Positions 30,501 through 39,064 of a stretch of DNA of 43,812 nt are shown piece by piece. The position numbers and the translations under genes were made by a program. Under the pieces are notes generated by a model that did no database searches, was not told where the DNA came from, and saw only the letters and a program-made list of their open reading frames with translations. The DNA is taken from the IMG/VR virus record IMGVR_UViG_3300032322_000784, positions 1-43,812 of that record; one strand, 5' to 3'. The DNA comes from a virus. Within the stretch, counting starts at the first letter, position 1, and every line of letters begins with the position of its first letter.

Positions 30501-33500
30501 TGGACTGCGGTAGGTTTGTTATATTCTTTTACCTCTACTTTATCTATAGCAGCTTCTATATTAAACGGTTTAGCTTCTTTATCTTGTTTTGGTGCAAAGG
30601 ATACTTGTTTACCCGCCATCGTTTCTGTAGGTAATGTATATGCCTTGTCTGTAATAATGCTAGATACTAAGTCAATTGTTTCTTGAAGCACTACAGGTTT
30701 AACAGTATCAAAACGAAGACCTAACGCACTGACAATAGCTTTAGAAATGTTCCATACAATATCAGCCGCGGTTCTATATAGTTTGCTGCCAGGTGGAGGA
30801 CGGAGGCTAGCTAGAGCTCTTTGGAAGTCACTATTAGTAAATGCTTCAGCAACAAACTCTTTTAGATTAGGTATATCAAAGTCTTTACCTAGTTTAGATT
30901 TAACTTGTTTATGTAGTTGATCTAGACGTTTTAATGCGTTCTTTTGACCTTCAGATAAGTTTTTACGATTATCAATAATATGGTCTAGCATATAGTGCAT
31001 AGTTTCATGCATTACGATTTGGCCTAGGTCTTGACCTTGAGCATTGTTAGGATCGATTGTAATAGTATTAGTAGCAGGGTCAAACTTACCTGGTCTACCT
31101 TTTTCAACAGTGCCATACTTGATAGTAGGTAAAGCCATACCTTTCATTCCCATAGCTTTAGGTTTAGCTAATACGGAAATCTTTTTGCCTAACATGTCAG
31201 CTACTGTTTGATATGAGAAGTATTTATTAAACTCTCCGCCAGCTAAATCAGTTAGTACATCTAGGAATGGTTTATTATTACTAAGCGCAGAATTAACAGC
31301 TTTATTAACAACCCTTGTGCCTTTACTAAGAATCTGACCTTCAGTTTCAAGAGCTGGTTTGGTATCAGCTTCAGGTATTAGCTTAGCTTCTCTTTCTTCT
31401 ATTAATGCTATTTTTTCATCAAGATCATTTGATTTTTTTATATCTTTTCGTTTTTGTTTTAATAGTTGCTCATTAATAACTTGTTGTCTATTAGATTCTA
31501 ACTCTCTAATAATAGCATCATCTCTTATTTTATTTTTTACCGCTTGTTCTTCTTCAGATAAACTAGTAATAAATGCATCGCGAGATTCTTTAGCTTTGAT
31601 TTGTTCTTCAGATTCTAGATCACGTTTATTTTTATTCTCTTCATATAACCCAAGAAGTTCTTCACGAGTCATAAACTCAGTAGGTCTTAAGCCTGAGAAT
31701 GTAAAATCTTTTGCTGGACCTATAAGATTAGTAGCTTTCTTTTTAGATATACGTTGTTCTTGCATTACTCTTTCAATATCAGCTTTTCTTTTTGTTAAGG
31801 CTTCAGCAGTTTTTTGAGTAGCAATTTCAGTTAGTTGAGCTTTAAGTCGTTTAATATCTGCAGTATCAATCGTGTCAAATGCTTCTTCAACACCTGCAGT
31901 TTGGATACCTCTTTCTTTATTAATAGGCGCTTCTTTTGCATAAGGACTTATTGTTTCTAAATAGGTAGGTAATGTCTCAGCTTGTTCCCCTATAGGTTCG
32001 GCTTTTACACCCATCATGTTTGTTAATTTAGCTTGGGATTTACGTTCGTTAAATAAATCTTTAACTAGTGATGGGGTTTCTAATTCTAGTTGAGTAAGGG
32101 TAGCCTTATCTACTTTAGTTTTTAAGTAGTTTCTAACTTGAGATGTATTCTTAAACTGCAAACCTTCTGCAGCCATATCACCTAATATAGAATCTTTTGT
32201 TAATGCAGTTGGCTGTTTTCCCTCTCCAACATCAGCTGGTTGAGAATCAACTCCACCGCGAACCACTCCAGATCCGTCATCTCCTTTAGCGTCTCCGGCA
32301 GCTCCATCTTCGGGTCCTCCAAGTACTGGAACGCCTTTTCTAGATTTTCTGGGCTTAGGTTGTTCATCTTTAAACTCCTCTGTAGATAATATGCTATCGA
32401 TGTCTAAATCTTCTTCTTTTGCTAATGCAGGAGTTTTAGTTTTAACATCACCTGTTAATGTCTCTTCTGATTCTTTTGTAGGAGGAGGTGTCGGATTATT
32501 TTTATTTGCTATAGTATAGTTGTCTTTAGCTTGAGATATAGCACTTGCGGTACCACCCATAAGGGCCCCAGCTAACATACCACTTGCACCAGCTTCTGCT
32601 ACGCCCTCATCCCATGGTCTACCCATGTTAAGGTTCTGTGTAATTTGCTCTTGTATAGATTGTGGAAGTTCTTCAAATACAGATTCAGAAAGTGCACCTT
32701 TAAATGCTGCTTTAAGTATGTTTTGTTTTTCAGCTGCAGTAGCGCCGCCAGCCAATAAGGTATCAACATCAGCTACGCCTAGTTTCTTAGCAACCTTACC
32801 ACCAAATACACCTAGACCCGCAGTTAATGCACCGCCTATTGTAGCACCCGCAGCTTGGCCGGGTGTAATTAAACCTGATTCAGAATCTTGTCTTGTCGCT
32901 TCTGCAATAGAACCAGCTGTAACTGCGCCTTCACCTACAGCACCCGCAATTAATGGAGCAGCTTTTTTACCAACCTGTTTAGCTACCGTACTTAAAGCGC
33001 CCCGTGCTATACCTGCACCGCCCAACATAGTAGGAATAGATTCGGTAACTACACCAAGTAATGCACCTGGTCTTTCAATATAGGCTTTAGCGGTAGGTAA
33101 GAAACCTTTTGTTTCCGCAATTTCTTTTTCTTCTTGTTGAGCTTCTGCGGATTTTAATTGCTGAAGTTTTTCACGACCTTCTTGAGAAGTGCCACCAAAT
33201 ATAGCTTTCTCAGCTGCGGCTACACCTTTACCTGCTAGACCCATAGTAGGAATATCAGCGATACCAGTTATGGCTTCTTTAGCTCCTAGTACACCTTGTA
33301 ATGCACTAACACCAACGTCTTTTAAACTTTCACCAAATGTTGCATCTGGTGTTTCTGCGGGAGTAGGAGTAAGTCCTATTTTAGAATAGAATTGATCTAG
33401 AGGTATACTTGAATAATACTTAGTATGTAGAGCGTTAGCTAGTTGCTCGTCAGACACAGCATCATATTGTGGATACTGTTGGCGAAATGATTTTAAATCC

Positions 33501-33502
33501 AT
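27509..33502 (-). CDS. Giant internal virion / DNA-ejection-type protein (1,997 residues)
   Basis: The largest gene here. The N-terminus (MDLKSFRQQYPQYDAVSDEQ) is one I associate with large virion proteins of environmental podoviruses. Residues 100-330 are Ala/Gly-rich and hydrophobic, with membrane-like stretches. Residues 330-700 are charged and coiled. HETMH (832-836) is a zinc-peptidase motif. A segment near 1420 (FPVLNFVRDTLTNAF) resembles polyvalent-protein domain LPD38. Another hydrophobic segment is near 1670. It is probably packaged and ejected with the DNA, perhaps forming a conduit and cutting a host protein. It is the last gene of the leftward operon. Confidence 0.75.
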   Translation of the reverse strand: MDLKSFRQQYPQYDAVSDEQLANALHTKYYSSIPLDQFYSKIGLTPTPAETPDATFGESLKDVGVSALQGVLGAKEAITGIADIPTMGLAGKGVAAAEKAIFGGTSQEGREKLQQLKSAEAQQEEKEIAETKGFLPTAKAYIERPGALLGVVTESIPTMLGGAGIARGALSTVAKQVGKKAAPLIAGAVGEGAVTAGSIAEATRQDSESGLITPGQAAGATIGGALTAGLGVFGGKVAKKLGVADVDTLLAGGATAAEKQNILKAAFKGALSESVFEELPQSIQEQITQNLNMGRPWDEGVAEAGASGMLAGALMGGTASAISQAKDNYTIANKNNPTPPPTKESEETLTGDVKTKTPALAKEEDLDIDSILSTEEFKDEQPKPRKSRKGVPVLGGPEDGAAGDAKGDDGSGVVRGGVDSQPADVGEGKQPTALTKDSILGDMAAEGLQFKNTSQVRNYLKTKVDKATLTQLELETPSLVKDLFNERKSQAKLTNMMGVKAEPIGEQAETLPTYLETISPYAKEAPINKERGIQTAGVEEAFDTIDTADIKRLKAQLTEIATQKTAEALTKRKADIERVMQEQRISKKKATNLIGPAKDFTFSGLRPTEFMTREELLGLYEENKNKRDLESEEQIKAKESRDAFITSLSEEEQAVKNKIRDDAIIRELESNRQQVINEQLLKQKRKDIKKSNDLDEKIALIEEREAKLIPEADTKPALETEGQILSKGTRVVNKAVNSALSNNKPFLDVLTDLAGGEFNKYFSYQTVADMLGKKISVLAKPKAMGMKGMALPTIKYGTVEKGRPGKFDPATNTITIDPNNAQGQDLGQIVMHETMHYMLDHIIDNRKNLSEGQKNALKRLDQLHKQVKSKLGKDFDIPNLKEFVAEAFTNSDFQRALASLRPPPGSKLYRTAADIVWNISKAIVSALGLRFDTVKPVVLQETIDLVSSIITDKAYTLPTETMAGKQVSFAPKQDKEAKPFNIEAAIDKVEVKEYNKPTAVQTVKKTLIGEKARDQLITKFQNSRYAIKKWQQDLMKAGKITVGGPNFTNIYDQISLAFGEADFRNKEYLMAPVQKLQNLINDYAKAVDKPIGKALGELHRYAEALHEPERRHIKFLKTVPLSVDKNLRDKNGNPTSAADEREKILKAIATSNSLSDAQIKALRAKLEDLVARYKDPAGEGKYKSINEQSADYNVTAEFNSQEIAALRNRFEKSPHIKLMNEVMAALKPVQDATIELNKQGNYWSNSTDNIKRFYNWQNYVPLKGKPASKMPNNVADLELDDKRLSAELKDSPYAFEGRLSEAENPIIQTMVESAVSAARAGRKGLTQSIKNAVNQKIIDGEVVATYTAGEVYKGLDQQAINLINQRSSIVHHNQDGSMDVIRIKDPALLESIRRTYKDSHPMLDMVNRFTSLIGQSHTRYNPAFPVLNFVRDTLTNAFVMAIDIGPVEAFKYIGAVGAQVANGGLFKANKVARLYAKGDIAGLRKLSKDPYMKDMIDYIEQGGLVSIVQGLSVKSQLGQLYKELNQSKILKVKEQIDPFFDGWVSTFELAARAAAYRIAKSDAEARGIKGDAAKEVGAVYAKQLANFEEVGEWGKTLGALFVFFRPSATGAVRAFESIGPMLRSWDSVKKSLPETITKDPKALAEYEANWRKQSRTAATVVLSLLGAGATIYLMSAGLADDDDEGRNKIINDDLSRWTRFARFDIGEDKVVQIPWGFGLGGFMAAGAQIAGAMSSKTNDLADIFSNIVNIGLDSFVPLPVSRINMVDNPSAFVLDSVTPSIARPFFEYAMNMNAFGQEIYNNRQSRFGNAYTGGDNIPDAYKDAARFMVDNWGIDASPNSLYFFANNYMDGLTRIMHNGYGLGLTLAGQKDFDPKRDLFILESFISTKSNVDLREFAKMEESVKKKERLLKMFETNPVKYAEYISDHPLDPALVDMYNEMINGELKQLREDANQFRRMPGLSPKERKALLDPLKDAQNVIKRQITSTVNLIDEVESN

Positions 33503-33504
33503 TT

Positions 33505-35028
33505 TTATTGGCTAAGTAATCCTAGTGGATCTGCATTAGTTGCAGATGGTTGAACACCAGCTAAACCGTCTTGTGCAAAGTATGCTCTAATTTTATTTTC
33601 ATTAGCAAGTTTTTCAGCTTGAAGTGACTTAATCATATCTTGAACTGCTTGACTCTTACTACCAGCCATTACTAATGTAGCTAATTTTTTATCTATTGGA
33701 GCATTTGTTTTTTGAATTAACTCCGCCATAGCTTTAGTAGTTTTACCTGTAGTTAGAGCACCTAATCTTGCTGTATTAAATTCTTTAGTTAAACGATTTG
33801 ATTCTCGTCTAATAGCTAATTCTTCTTGACCTAATCTTTCTTTTTGGTCTCTATTTGCCTTAGCTTCTTCACTATCAAAACCAAACTTAGTAATAGCTTG
33901 TTTCTCGGCGCGATCTGCTTTAGCAGCTTCATTCATAAGTGCATATCGTTTTTCTTCTAATGCAGCCATCTTATCTTGAGCAGCACCGTATGATTTAAGA
34001 CCTGCTTCAGCACCTGCACCAAGATTAGTTAATGCAAATGGGGATGTACCAGCCATAGTTTTAAACCCAGCTTCTGTAAGAGCCATCCATGGTGCCATTT
34101 CTTCTTGACGTGCAGCACGTTTTTCCATAGCATCAATTTTTTCTTGAAGCTTAGTTCTATCTTCGTTAGGGCCCATAAACTCTTTATATAATGCCATACG
34201 TCTACGTAAATAGTCTTCATCAGATTCAGCAGGTTGTTGAGTAGGCTGTTGAGTTTGTGTTTTAGCACCCGTACCCTTTGCTGCCTGATCTTTTGACATT
34301 TTAGCTTTTTCTTCCTCAGTTAAAAGATTTAAACCTTTACCTTTACCTTCTGCTATACGCATAGCTTCTTGCTCTACATAAGACTTCATAGTAGGATCAA
34401 CAGCTTTTTCACCTTCTTTATATACATACCCGCTTGATGGATATCTAATAGAATCTTGTTTAGCTTTTAATTCTGCTATTTGAGCTTTTCTAGTGCTAAG
34501 TTCTGAGGGTGTAAGAGACTCAAATAAATTAGGTTGTAAGCTTTCTATTTGTCTTTGTAAATCCATAAGCTGAGATTTTTTATCAACATAGCCTTTTAAT
34601 CCACCTGTAATAGAACTTAATGCTCGTCCAATAGCGGAGGTAGATGGACCTTCATAGTTAGGATAAACAGCACCACCTGGTGTGAATGCAACAATACCGC
34701 CCGCTGCAAAGCTATCTTCTTGATACATATCATCATCTATAGGTAAGTCGGCGACACCCTGCGACATAGGGTCCCCTGGAGAGAGGTCAGGGTTATTAGC
34801 TAGCATCGCAAGGCCGCCTTGATCGGGCACTGCTTCTTGTTGTAAGTCTTCTGCTACACTTGATTCTGGAGCTTGTTCTTGTTGGTATTTAGCACGGGTA
34901 TCTTTACGTCTTTGTAATTCACTTAAGGCTAGATAGCTAGGCACTTCACCTTGAGGATTTTGGACATAACCAACCAAAGCGTTATCAGGAACGCCACGTA
35001 ACATATTTTGTATTTTAATTATGTTCAT
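33505..35028 (-). CDS. Putative internal virion protein (507 residues)
   Basis: Starts MNIIKIQNMLRGVPDNALVG. A glycine motif FAAGGIVAF near 107-115, seen in virion proteins of environmental podoviruses, is followed by long charged helices (about 260-480) likely to form coiled coils. It sits between the giant protein and the 368-residue Gly/Ala-rich protein, the place of T7 gp14-16-like or P22 ejection proteins. The assignment rests on position and composition. AGGA lies upstream of the ATG. Confidence 0.6.
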   Translation of the reverse strand: MNIIKIQNMLRGVPDNALVGYVQNPQGEVPSYLALSELQRRKDTRAKYQQEQAPESSVAEDLQQEAVPDQGGLAMLANNPDLSPGDPMSQGVADLPIDDDMYQEDSFAAGGIVAFTPGGAVYPNYEGPSTSAIGRALSSITGGLKGYVDKKSQLMDLQRQIESLQPNLFESLTPSELSTRKAQIAELKAKQDSIRYPSSGYVYKEGEKAVDPTMKSYVEQEAMRIAEGKGKGLNLLTEEEKAKMSKDQAAKGTGAKTQTQQPTQQPAESDEDYLRRRMALYKEFMGPNEDRTKLQEKIDAMEKRAARQEEMAPWMALTEAGFKTMAGTSPFALTNLGAGAEAGLKSYGAAQDKMAALEEKRYALMNEAAKADRAEKQAITKFGFDSEEAKANRDQKERLGQEELAIRRESNRLTKEFNTARLGALTTGKTTKAMAELIQKTNAPIDKKLATLVMAGSKSQAVQDMIKSLQAEKLANENKIRAYFAQDGLAGVQPSATNADPLGLLSQ

Positions 35029-35029
35029 A

Positions 35030-36136
35030 CTATTTTTTTCCTAAGATATTATAAAGACCTAGGCCTGCTAGTCCTACACCACCTAATTGTGAAGCTAAGC
35101 TTGGTGCTGGAGCATATTGAGTTTGAGTTGTACCAAGAGCCGCTGCATTACCACGAAGAATTTGTGATAGATAATCAAGTTGAGCTTTTTGATAGTTTTG
35201 TTTATCCATGAATTGTTGGTAGGCTTGATTAAGTCTTTCTTGTTCCATAGCTTGCCTTTCACCCCCTGACGCAGCTTGTGCTTTAAGTCTTTCAAGATCA
35301 GTAGCTTGTTCTGTCGCTGCTAATGCACCTTGTTTAGAAGAAGCTTCAAGACCTGCTTGTAATCCAGCAAGGCCAATATCTTTACCAAGTCCTGCTCTGA
35401 ATTGCCCTGCTTGTTGTCCTAATTCTGCTGCTTTCATACGACGAACTTGATCTGCTTCAAACATTTTTTGTGCGTTTTCATATCCAGCTTGTGCACCTTT
35501 AGCTCTAATATCGCCAATGTTTTGTGCTAGATTTCTATCTTGTTCAGCCTGCATTAAAGCTTGTCTTGCACCACCAAATGTACCTCGACCAATAGCGCCT
35601 AATGCGCCGCGAGATCTTTCAATATCACCTTGACGTCGAGCTTCACGAACTGCTACGTCAGTTACTGCTTCTTGGTAGGGTGAGGAATAATAGGCCGCTG
35701 CAGAAGGATCAAATGTACCGCCTGAAATAGCTGTAGGAGAATAATCAAATGCTTGACCTAACCCAGCGCCAGCTGCACCAAACCCTAAATTTGTACCTGT
35801 ACCTAATCCAGCAGCTGCTGCGTTAAAACCACTTGGAGTTCCCATCCCTGCTACTTCTGCTTGTACAGCTTGTTGTTCTGGGCTAAACCCTGCTATACGT
35901 TCCCCAGCGTAAGGAGTATATTCTTTAACGCCTGTAACATTACCTTTTGAATCTGTTTGATAAACTTGTTTACCCGTTTGTTTTAAAAGCTCTTCGTAAA
36001 ACGGTTTAGCATATTCAGGCAAGTTTGTAGAGTAAGAAGTTTGAGTAGTGTTACCACCTCCACCACCACCCCCTGAGTAGAAAGTAAATGCTTCTACTAA
36101 GTTAGTTACCCAGTTAAACAAGTTAAATGATTTCAT
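35030..36136 (-). CDS. Putative internal virion / DNA-injection protein (368 residues)
   Basis: A run of seven glycines near residue 23 is followed by YAGERIAGFSPEQQAVQAEV, an Ala/Gly-rich middle, and Gln/Ala-rich helices ending in a hydrophobic GVGLAGLGLYNIL. This composition is familiar from podovirus injection proteins that associate with membrane during DNA entry. GGAG lies upstream of the ATG, and the start overlaps the preceding gene by 4 nt. No enzymatic motif. Confidence 0.65.
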   Translation of the reverse strand: MKSFNLFNWVTNLVEAFTFYSGGGGGGGNTTQTSYSTNLPEYAKPFYEELLKQTGKQVYQTDSKGNVTGVKEYTPYAGERIAGFSPEQQAVQAEVAGMGTPSGFNAAAAGLGTGTNLGFGAAGAGLGQAFDYSPTAISGGTFDPSAAAYYSSPYQEAVTDVAVREARRQGDIERSRGALGAIGRGTFGGARQALMQAEQDRNLAQNIGDIRAKGAQAGYENAQKMFEADQVRRMKAAELGQQAGQFRAGLGKDIGLAGLQAGLEASSKQGALAATEQATDLERLKAQAASGGERQAMEQERLNQAYQQFMDKQNYQKAQLDYLSQILRGNAAALGTTQTQYAPAPSLASQLGGVGLAGLGLYNILGKK

Positions 36137-36546
36137 AAATCTTTCTCCACAACCATCCTAATGGTATTAAAGTTTGCTTTTATTTTATAGAGTCTAGCCT
36201 GCGCTTCTTGCGCCCATGCACTAGCTTTTGTTGCACCTTGCATTTTAGCCCAGACTTCTACTTGACCAAACGTTTCATCATTTACAATTCCGTGACCACC
36301 CAACGCAGTAATAAACATAGTTCTTGCATTAGCGTTGTTAATAAATTCTACTGTCATAGCTCCGTTTATTTTTTGGGTTTCATCAACAGATACTAATAAA
36401 ATTTGTTCGTTTCGTACTAATAATAATTTTAATTGATCTAGTGTAAAATCCCCACCACTTACATTAATAGATGCATTTAAATAATCTTTTATATCTTCCC
36501 AAACACTATATATGTTATTGGGCGCTACGATTTGTACGGTGTTCAT
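36133..36546 (-). CDS. GNAT-fold-like virion-associated protein
   Basis: A 137-residue protein. LLVRNEQILLVSVDETQKIN then GAMTVEFINNANARTMFITAL and GGHG have the strand order of GNAT acyltransferases. Similar small proteins sit before internal virion genes in T7-like phages (T7 gp13 is a positional analogue). Acetyl-CoA binding is not evident, so it may be structural. It overlaps both neighbours by 4 nt. Confidence 0.6.
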   Translation of the reverse strand: MNTVQIVAPNNIYSVWEDIKDYLNASINVSGGDFTLDQLKLLLVRNEQILLVSVDETQKINGAMTVEFINNANARTMFITALGGHGIVNDETFGQVEVWAKMQGATKASAWAQEAQARLYKIKANFNTIRMVVEKDL

Positions 36547-38345
36547 GCGGGTAGATATTTCTCTGCCTTAATTTGTTTACCTTGTTTAGTATGACCTGTA
36601 CGCGCATGTCTTACTTTATCTAACATTGCATATAATCTTTTTGATCCTGCTTTAGAAGAACCATTACCTAAATGAGAAACAACATCTGCAGGTACTACAA
36701 ATTCTCCGTCTGCTAAACGAGCTGGTTGCTTACCTTCTATTGTAGCAGGAATTGAGTCAGACATACCATCACCAGCACCGTTTAAATAACCACCTTGTGC
36801 CATTTTTGTTATTGCGCTTCTATCATACATATTTTTTGCAAAATCAAGCGATGGATTTCTTTCATACATTTCCCCTGCAAAACTAAGAGCTCGTCTAAGA
36901 TCATCGAGAGTTGCAAGCTTACCGGGCGTCCTAAGCATATCAAGGCCTGAATAATCAATATTTGAATTTTTGCTAGGAAAAGCTTTTAATAATCCTTCAA
37001 AATCAGCTTGTTGACTTCCTAATCCACGGGTGTATGGCGATTGTTTTTGATAAGCGTTCATTAAATCCTGTTTCAGCTTATATTCTTCACCACTAGATCC
37101 ACCACCCATGCTTTGTTCACCAGTATTTACATTAAGTGAAGGAAGTCCATCTAAGTTCATACCTTTTTCTGTATTACCACCATCAGCAAAACTTACTGGA
37201 CCACCCATAGCATAACCTAATGTTTGTGCTTGGTATCTAGCTTGTTCACTACCTAAATCACTTAATCTACTTAATCCATAAGCATTACTTGAAATATTTT
37301 GTGGTGTTTGTCCCTCAGGTCTATTATATAAATCAGATAACCCACCACCTACTGAAGGATTAGGATTAACAGCTCCACCTAAAGCATAATTCTTAATATA
37401 CCCACCTTTTGCAATTAAGCGAAGATTAGTATCAAATTTATCACTTAAATTAAGTTGACCTTCTGAACCTCTATATTTACCTTTGTCTGGGTCTTCATAA
37501 CCAGGATATGGTTCAGGTTTCAAAGCTTCCATACCTACAGACGCTACTGGGCTAAGTAAATCCATTGTGCTACCACCAGCTTCTTTAAAAGCATCATACC
37601 CTGCACCGAATGGGTCTTTTGCAAATTGTTTAAATCCTTCACCCATATCACCTAATCTACTTCTTGCATCACCTAATAATGATGGCTGAGCTAATTGTGA
37701 CTGTGCAATTTGAGAAGCTGACGGAGCCAATGCAGATGTAGCACCTGTAGCCCCTGTATTAAACATACCAAAATTAGATGTTGCATCCCCAAGAGTTGAA
37801 GCGGCTTGAGATATAGTAGGAACAGTAGCCCCACCAACTCCACCCATAGCAGCGGTAGCACCTTGTGAATTAAACATACCTAAATTAGTTGCTGCGTTTT
37901 GAGCTACATTTTCTGGAAGTTGGCCAACAATATCTTTTCCGACTGCGCCAATAGCCTCACTACCTGGGATACCACCTACAGCACTTTTACCCATACTTGC
38001 AAATGTTTTACCTAAGCCCGCGCCAGAACCCGCACCAAATCCAGCCAAAACGCCTTTACCAAGATCACCAGAAGCTAATGCAGTTACACCACCTACTAAA
38101 AGGCCTGTTCCCAATGCTCCAAGACCTGGAAACATTGCATTTAAACCTAATCCTGCTACGGTTGGGAGTATAGAATCTAAAAATCCAGCTTCAGGTAACC
38201 CAGTTTGAGGGTTAATAGTTAACGAACCTCCATGAGCCATAGCTAGACCTTGTAGTCCTTCTACCTCTCTTGGAGTCATGTGAACAAGCATCGAGTCGTT
38301 GCCACGACCTAGTGATGCTAAACCTTGTGCTGATTGATTCATCAT
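36543..38345 (-). CDS. Virion structural protein with repeated Gly motifs (600 residues)
   Basis: The N-terminus has SMLVHMTPREVEGLQGLAMA and the C-terminus ADGEFVVPADVVSHLGNGSS (545-564), both sequences I know from uncharacterised environmental podovirus virion proteins. The middle is Gly/Ala-rich, with hydrophobic stretches near 60-110. Short AGGG-type patches (YALGGAV, YAMGGPV, AQGGYL) recur and resemble the FAAGGIVAF patch of the 507-residue protein. A tail or internal core role is likely. AAGGA precedes the double ATG start. Confidence 0.6.
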   Translation of the reverse strand: MMNQSAQGLASLGRGNDSMLVHMTPREVEGLQGLAMAHGGSLTINPQTGLPEAGFLDSILPTVAGLGLNAMFPGLGALGTGLLVGGVTALASGDLGKGVLAGFGAGSGAGLGKTFASMGKSAVGGIPGSEAIGAVGKDIVGQLPENVAQNAATNLGMFNSQGATAAMGGVGGATVPTISQAASTLGDATSNFGMFNTGATGATSALAPSASQIAQSQLAQPSLLGDARSRLGDMGEGFKQFAKDPFGAGYDAFKEAGGSTMDLLSPVASVGMEALKPEPYPGYEDPDKGKYRGSEGQLNLSDKFDTNLRLIAKGGYIKNYALGGAVNPNPSVGGGLSDLYNRPEGQTPQNISSNAYGLSRLSDLGSEQARYQAQTLGYAMGGPVSFADGGNTEKGMNLDGLPSLNVNTGEQSMGGGSSGEEYKLKQDLMNAYQKQSPYTRGLGSQQADFEGLLKAFPSKNSNIDYSGLDMLRTPGKLATLDDLRRALSFAGEMYERNPSLDFAKNMYDRSAITKMAQGGYLNGAGDGMSDSIPATIEGKQPARLADGEFVVPADVVSHLGNGSSKAGSKRLYAMLDKVRHARTGHTKQGKQIKAEKYLPA

Positions 38346-38383
38346 AATTAAAAGTCCTTAAATATAATCTAATAATACCATAG

Positions 38384-39064
38384 TTACGTTCTAGAAACAA
38401 AGGTAATTGCGCCAATTGCTGAGGGAATTGACGGGTGAGGATAGGGTATAGTTTGTGCCGGGGCATATTCCATATACACTCCATCTGTAGCAGGGGAAAC
38501 AACAAACGCTTGATCAGTAGCCCACCATAGTGCTATTTGATCCCCTGCATTAACTTCAAACGGCACAGTTGAATACATCAATACATAACTAGGAACCCCT
38601 GCACTTTTACGAGAAGTTATAGTTATTTTACTAGCAGATCCTGGTACATCTGCAAATCCACTGCCATTATTAACTTTTAACCACACTACTACGTCATGTG
38701 GTGCATTTGCTGTATTTGCAAACTGAAGGCTATAATCTATTTTGTAAAACCCAGTATATTCAGCCGTCGCATAAAATCCAGGATCTAAAGTAAATCCTAA
38801 ACCAGAATCTAAAGTATTCCATTTAACAATCGTAGGCGTATTACTAGCCGTAGCATATTGAGTTGTAGTATCGAATGCAGCTATATGTGGAAAACTTAAA
38901 GCAGACCCACCAGCAATATCGCCTAATTTAGTAGTAAATGCATCTAAGGTATTAAAATATAAACGTAATGCATTACTAAAAGATTCTGTATATGTTTGAC
39001 TATACGCAATCGTAGGTATAGGTAAATTAGGAGCCTTGGTAGGTTTAACAATAGCACTAGTCAT
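38384..39064 (-). CDS. Probable tail/head decoration protein, beta-sandwich-like
   Basis: A 226-residue beta-rich protein. The segment from about 60 (FDTTTQYATASNTPTIVKWN) onward, with GFYKIDYSLQFANT and GDQIALWW, resembles C1q/TNF-like jelly-roll domains used in phage fibres and decoration proteins. It overlaps the gp10-like gene by 1 nt, so it is likely a tail component. No direct evidence of receptor binding. Confidence 0.55.
   Translation of the reverse strand: MTSAIVKPTKAPNLPIPTIAYSQTYTESFSNALRLYFNTLDAFTTKLGDIAGGSALSFPHIAAFDTTTQYATASNTPTIVKWNTLDSGLGFTLDPGFYATAEYTGFYKIDYSLQFANTANAPHDVVVWLKVNNGSGFADVPGSASKITITSRKSAGVPSYVLMYSTVPFEVNAGDQIALWWATDQAFVVSPATDGVYMEYAPAQTIPYPHPSIPSAIGAITFVSRT

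Noticed and set aside
31359-33083. Two 152-codon frames on the plus strand
   Set aside because: Opposite the giant virion gene; Ser/Phe- or Ala/Pro-rich shadow composition from its codons.
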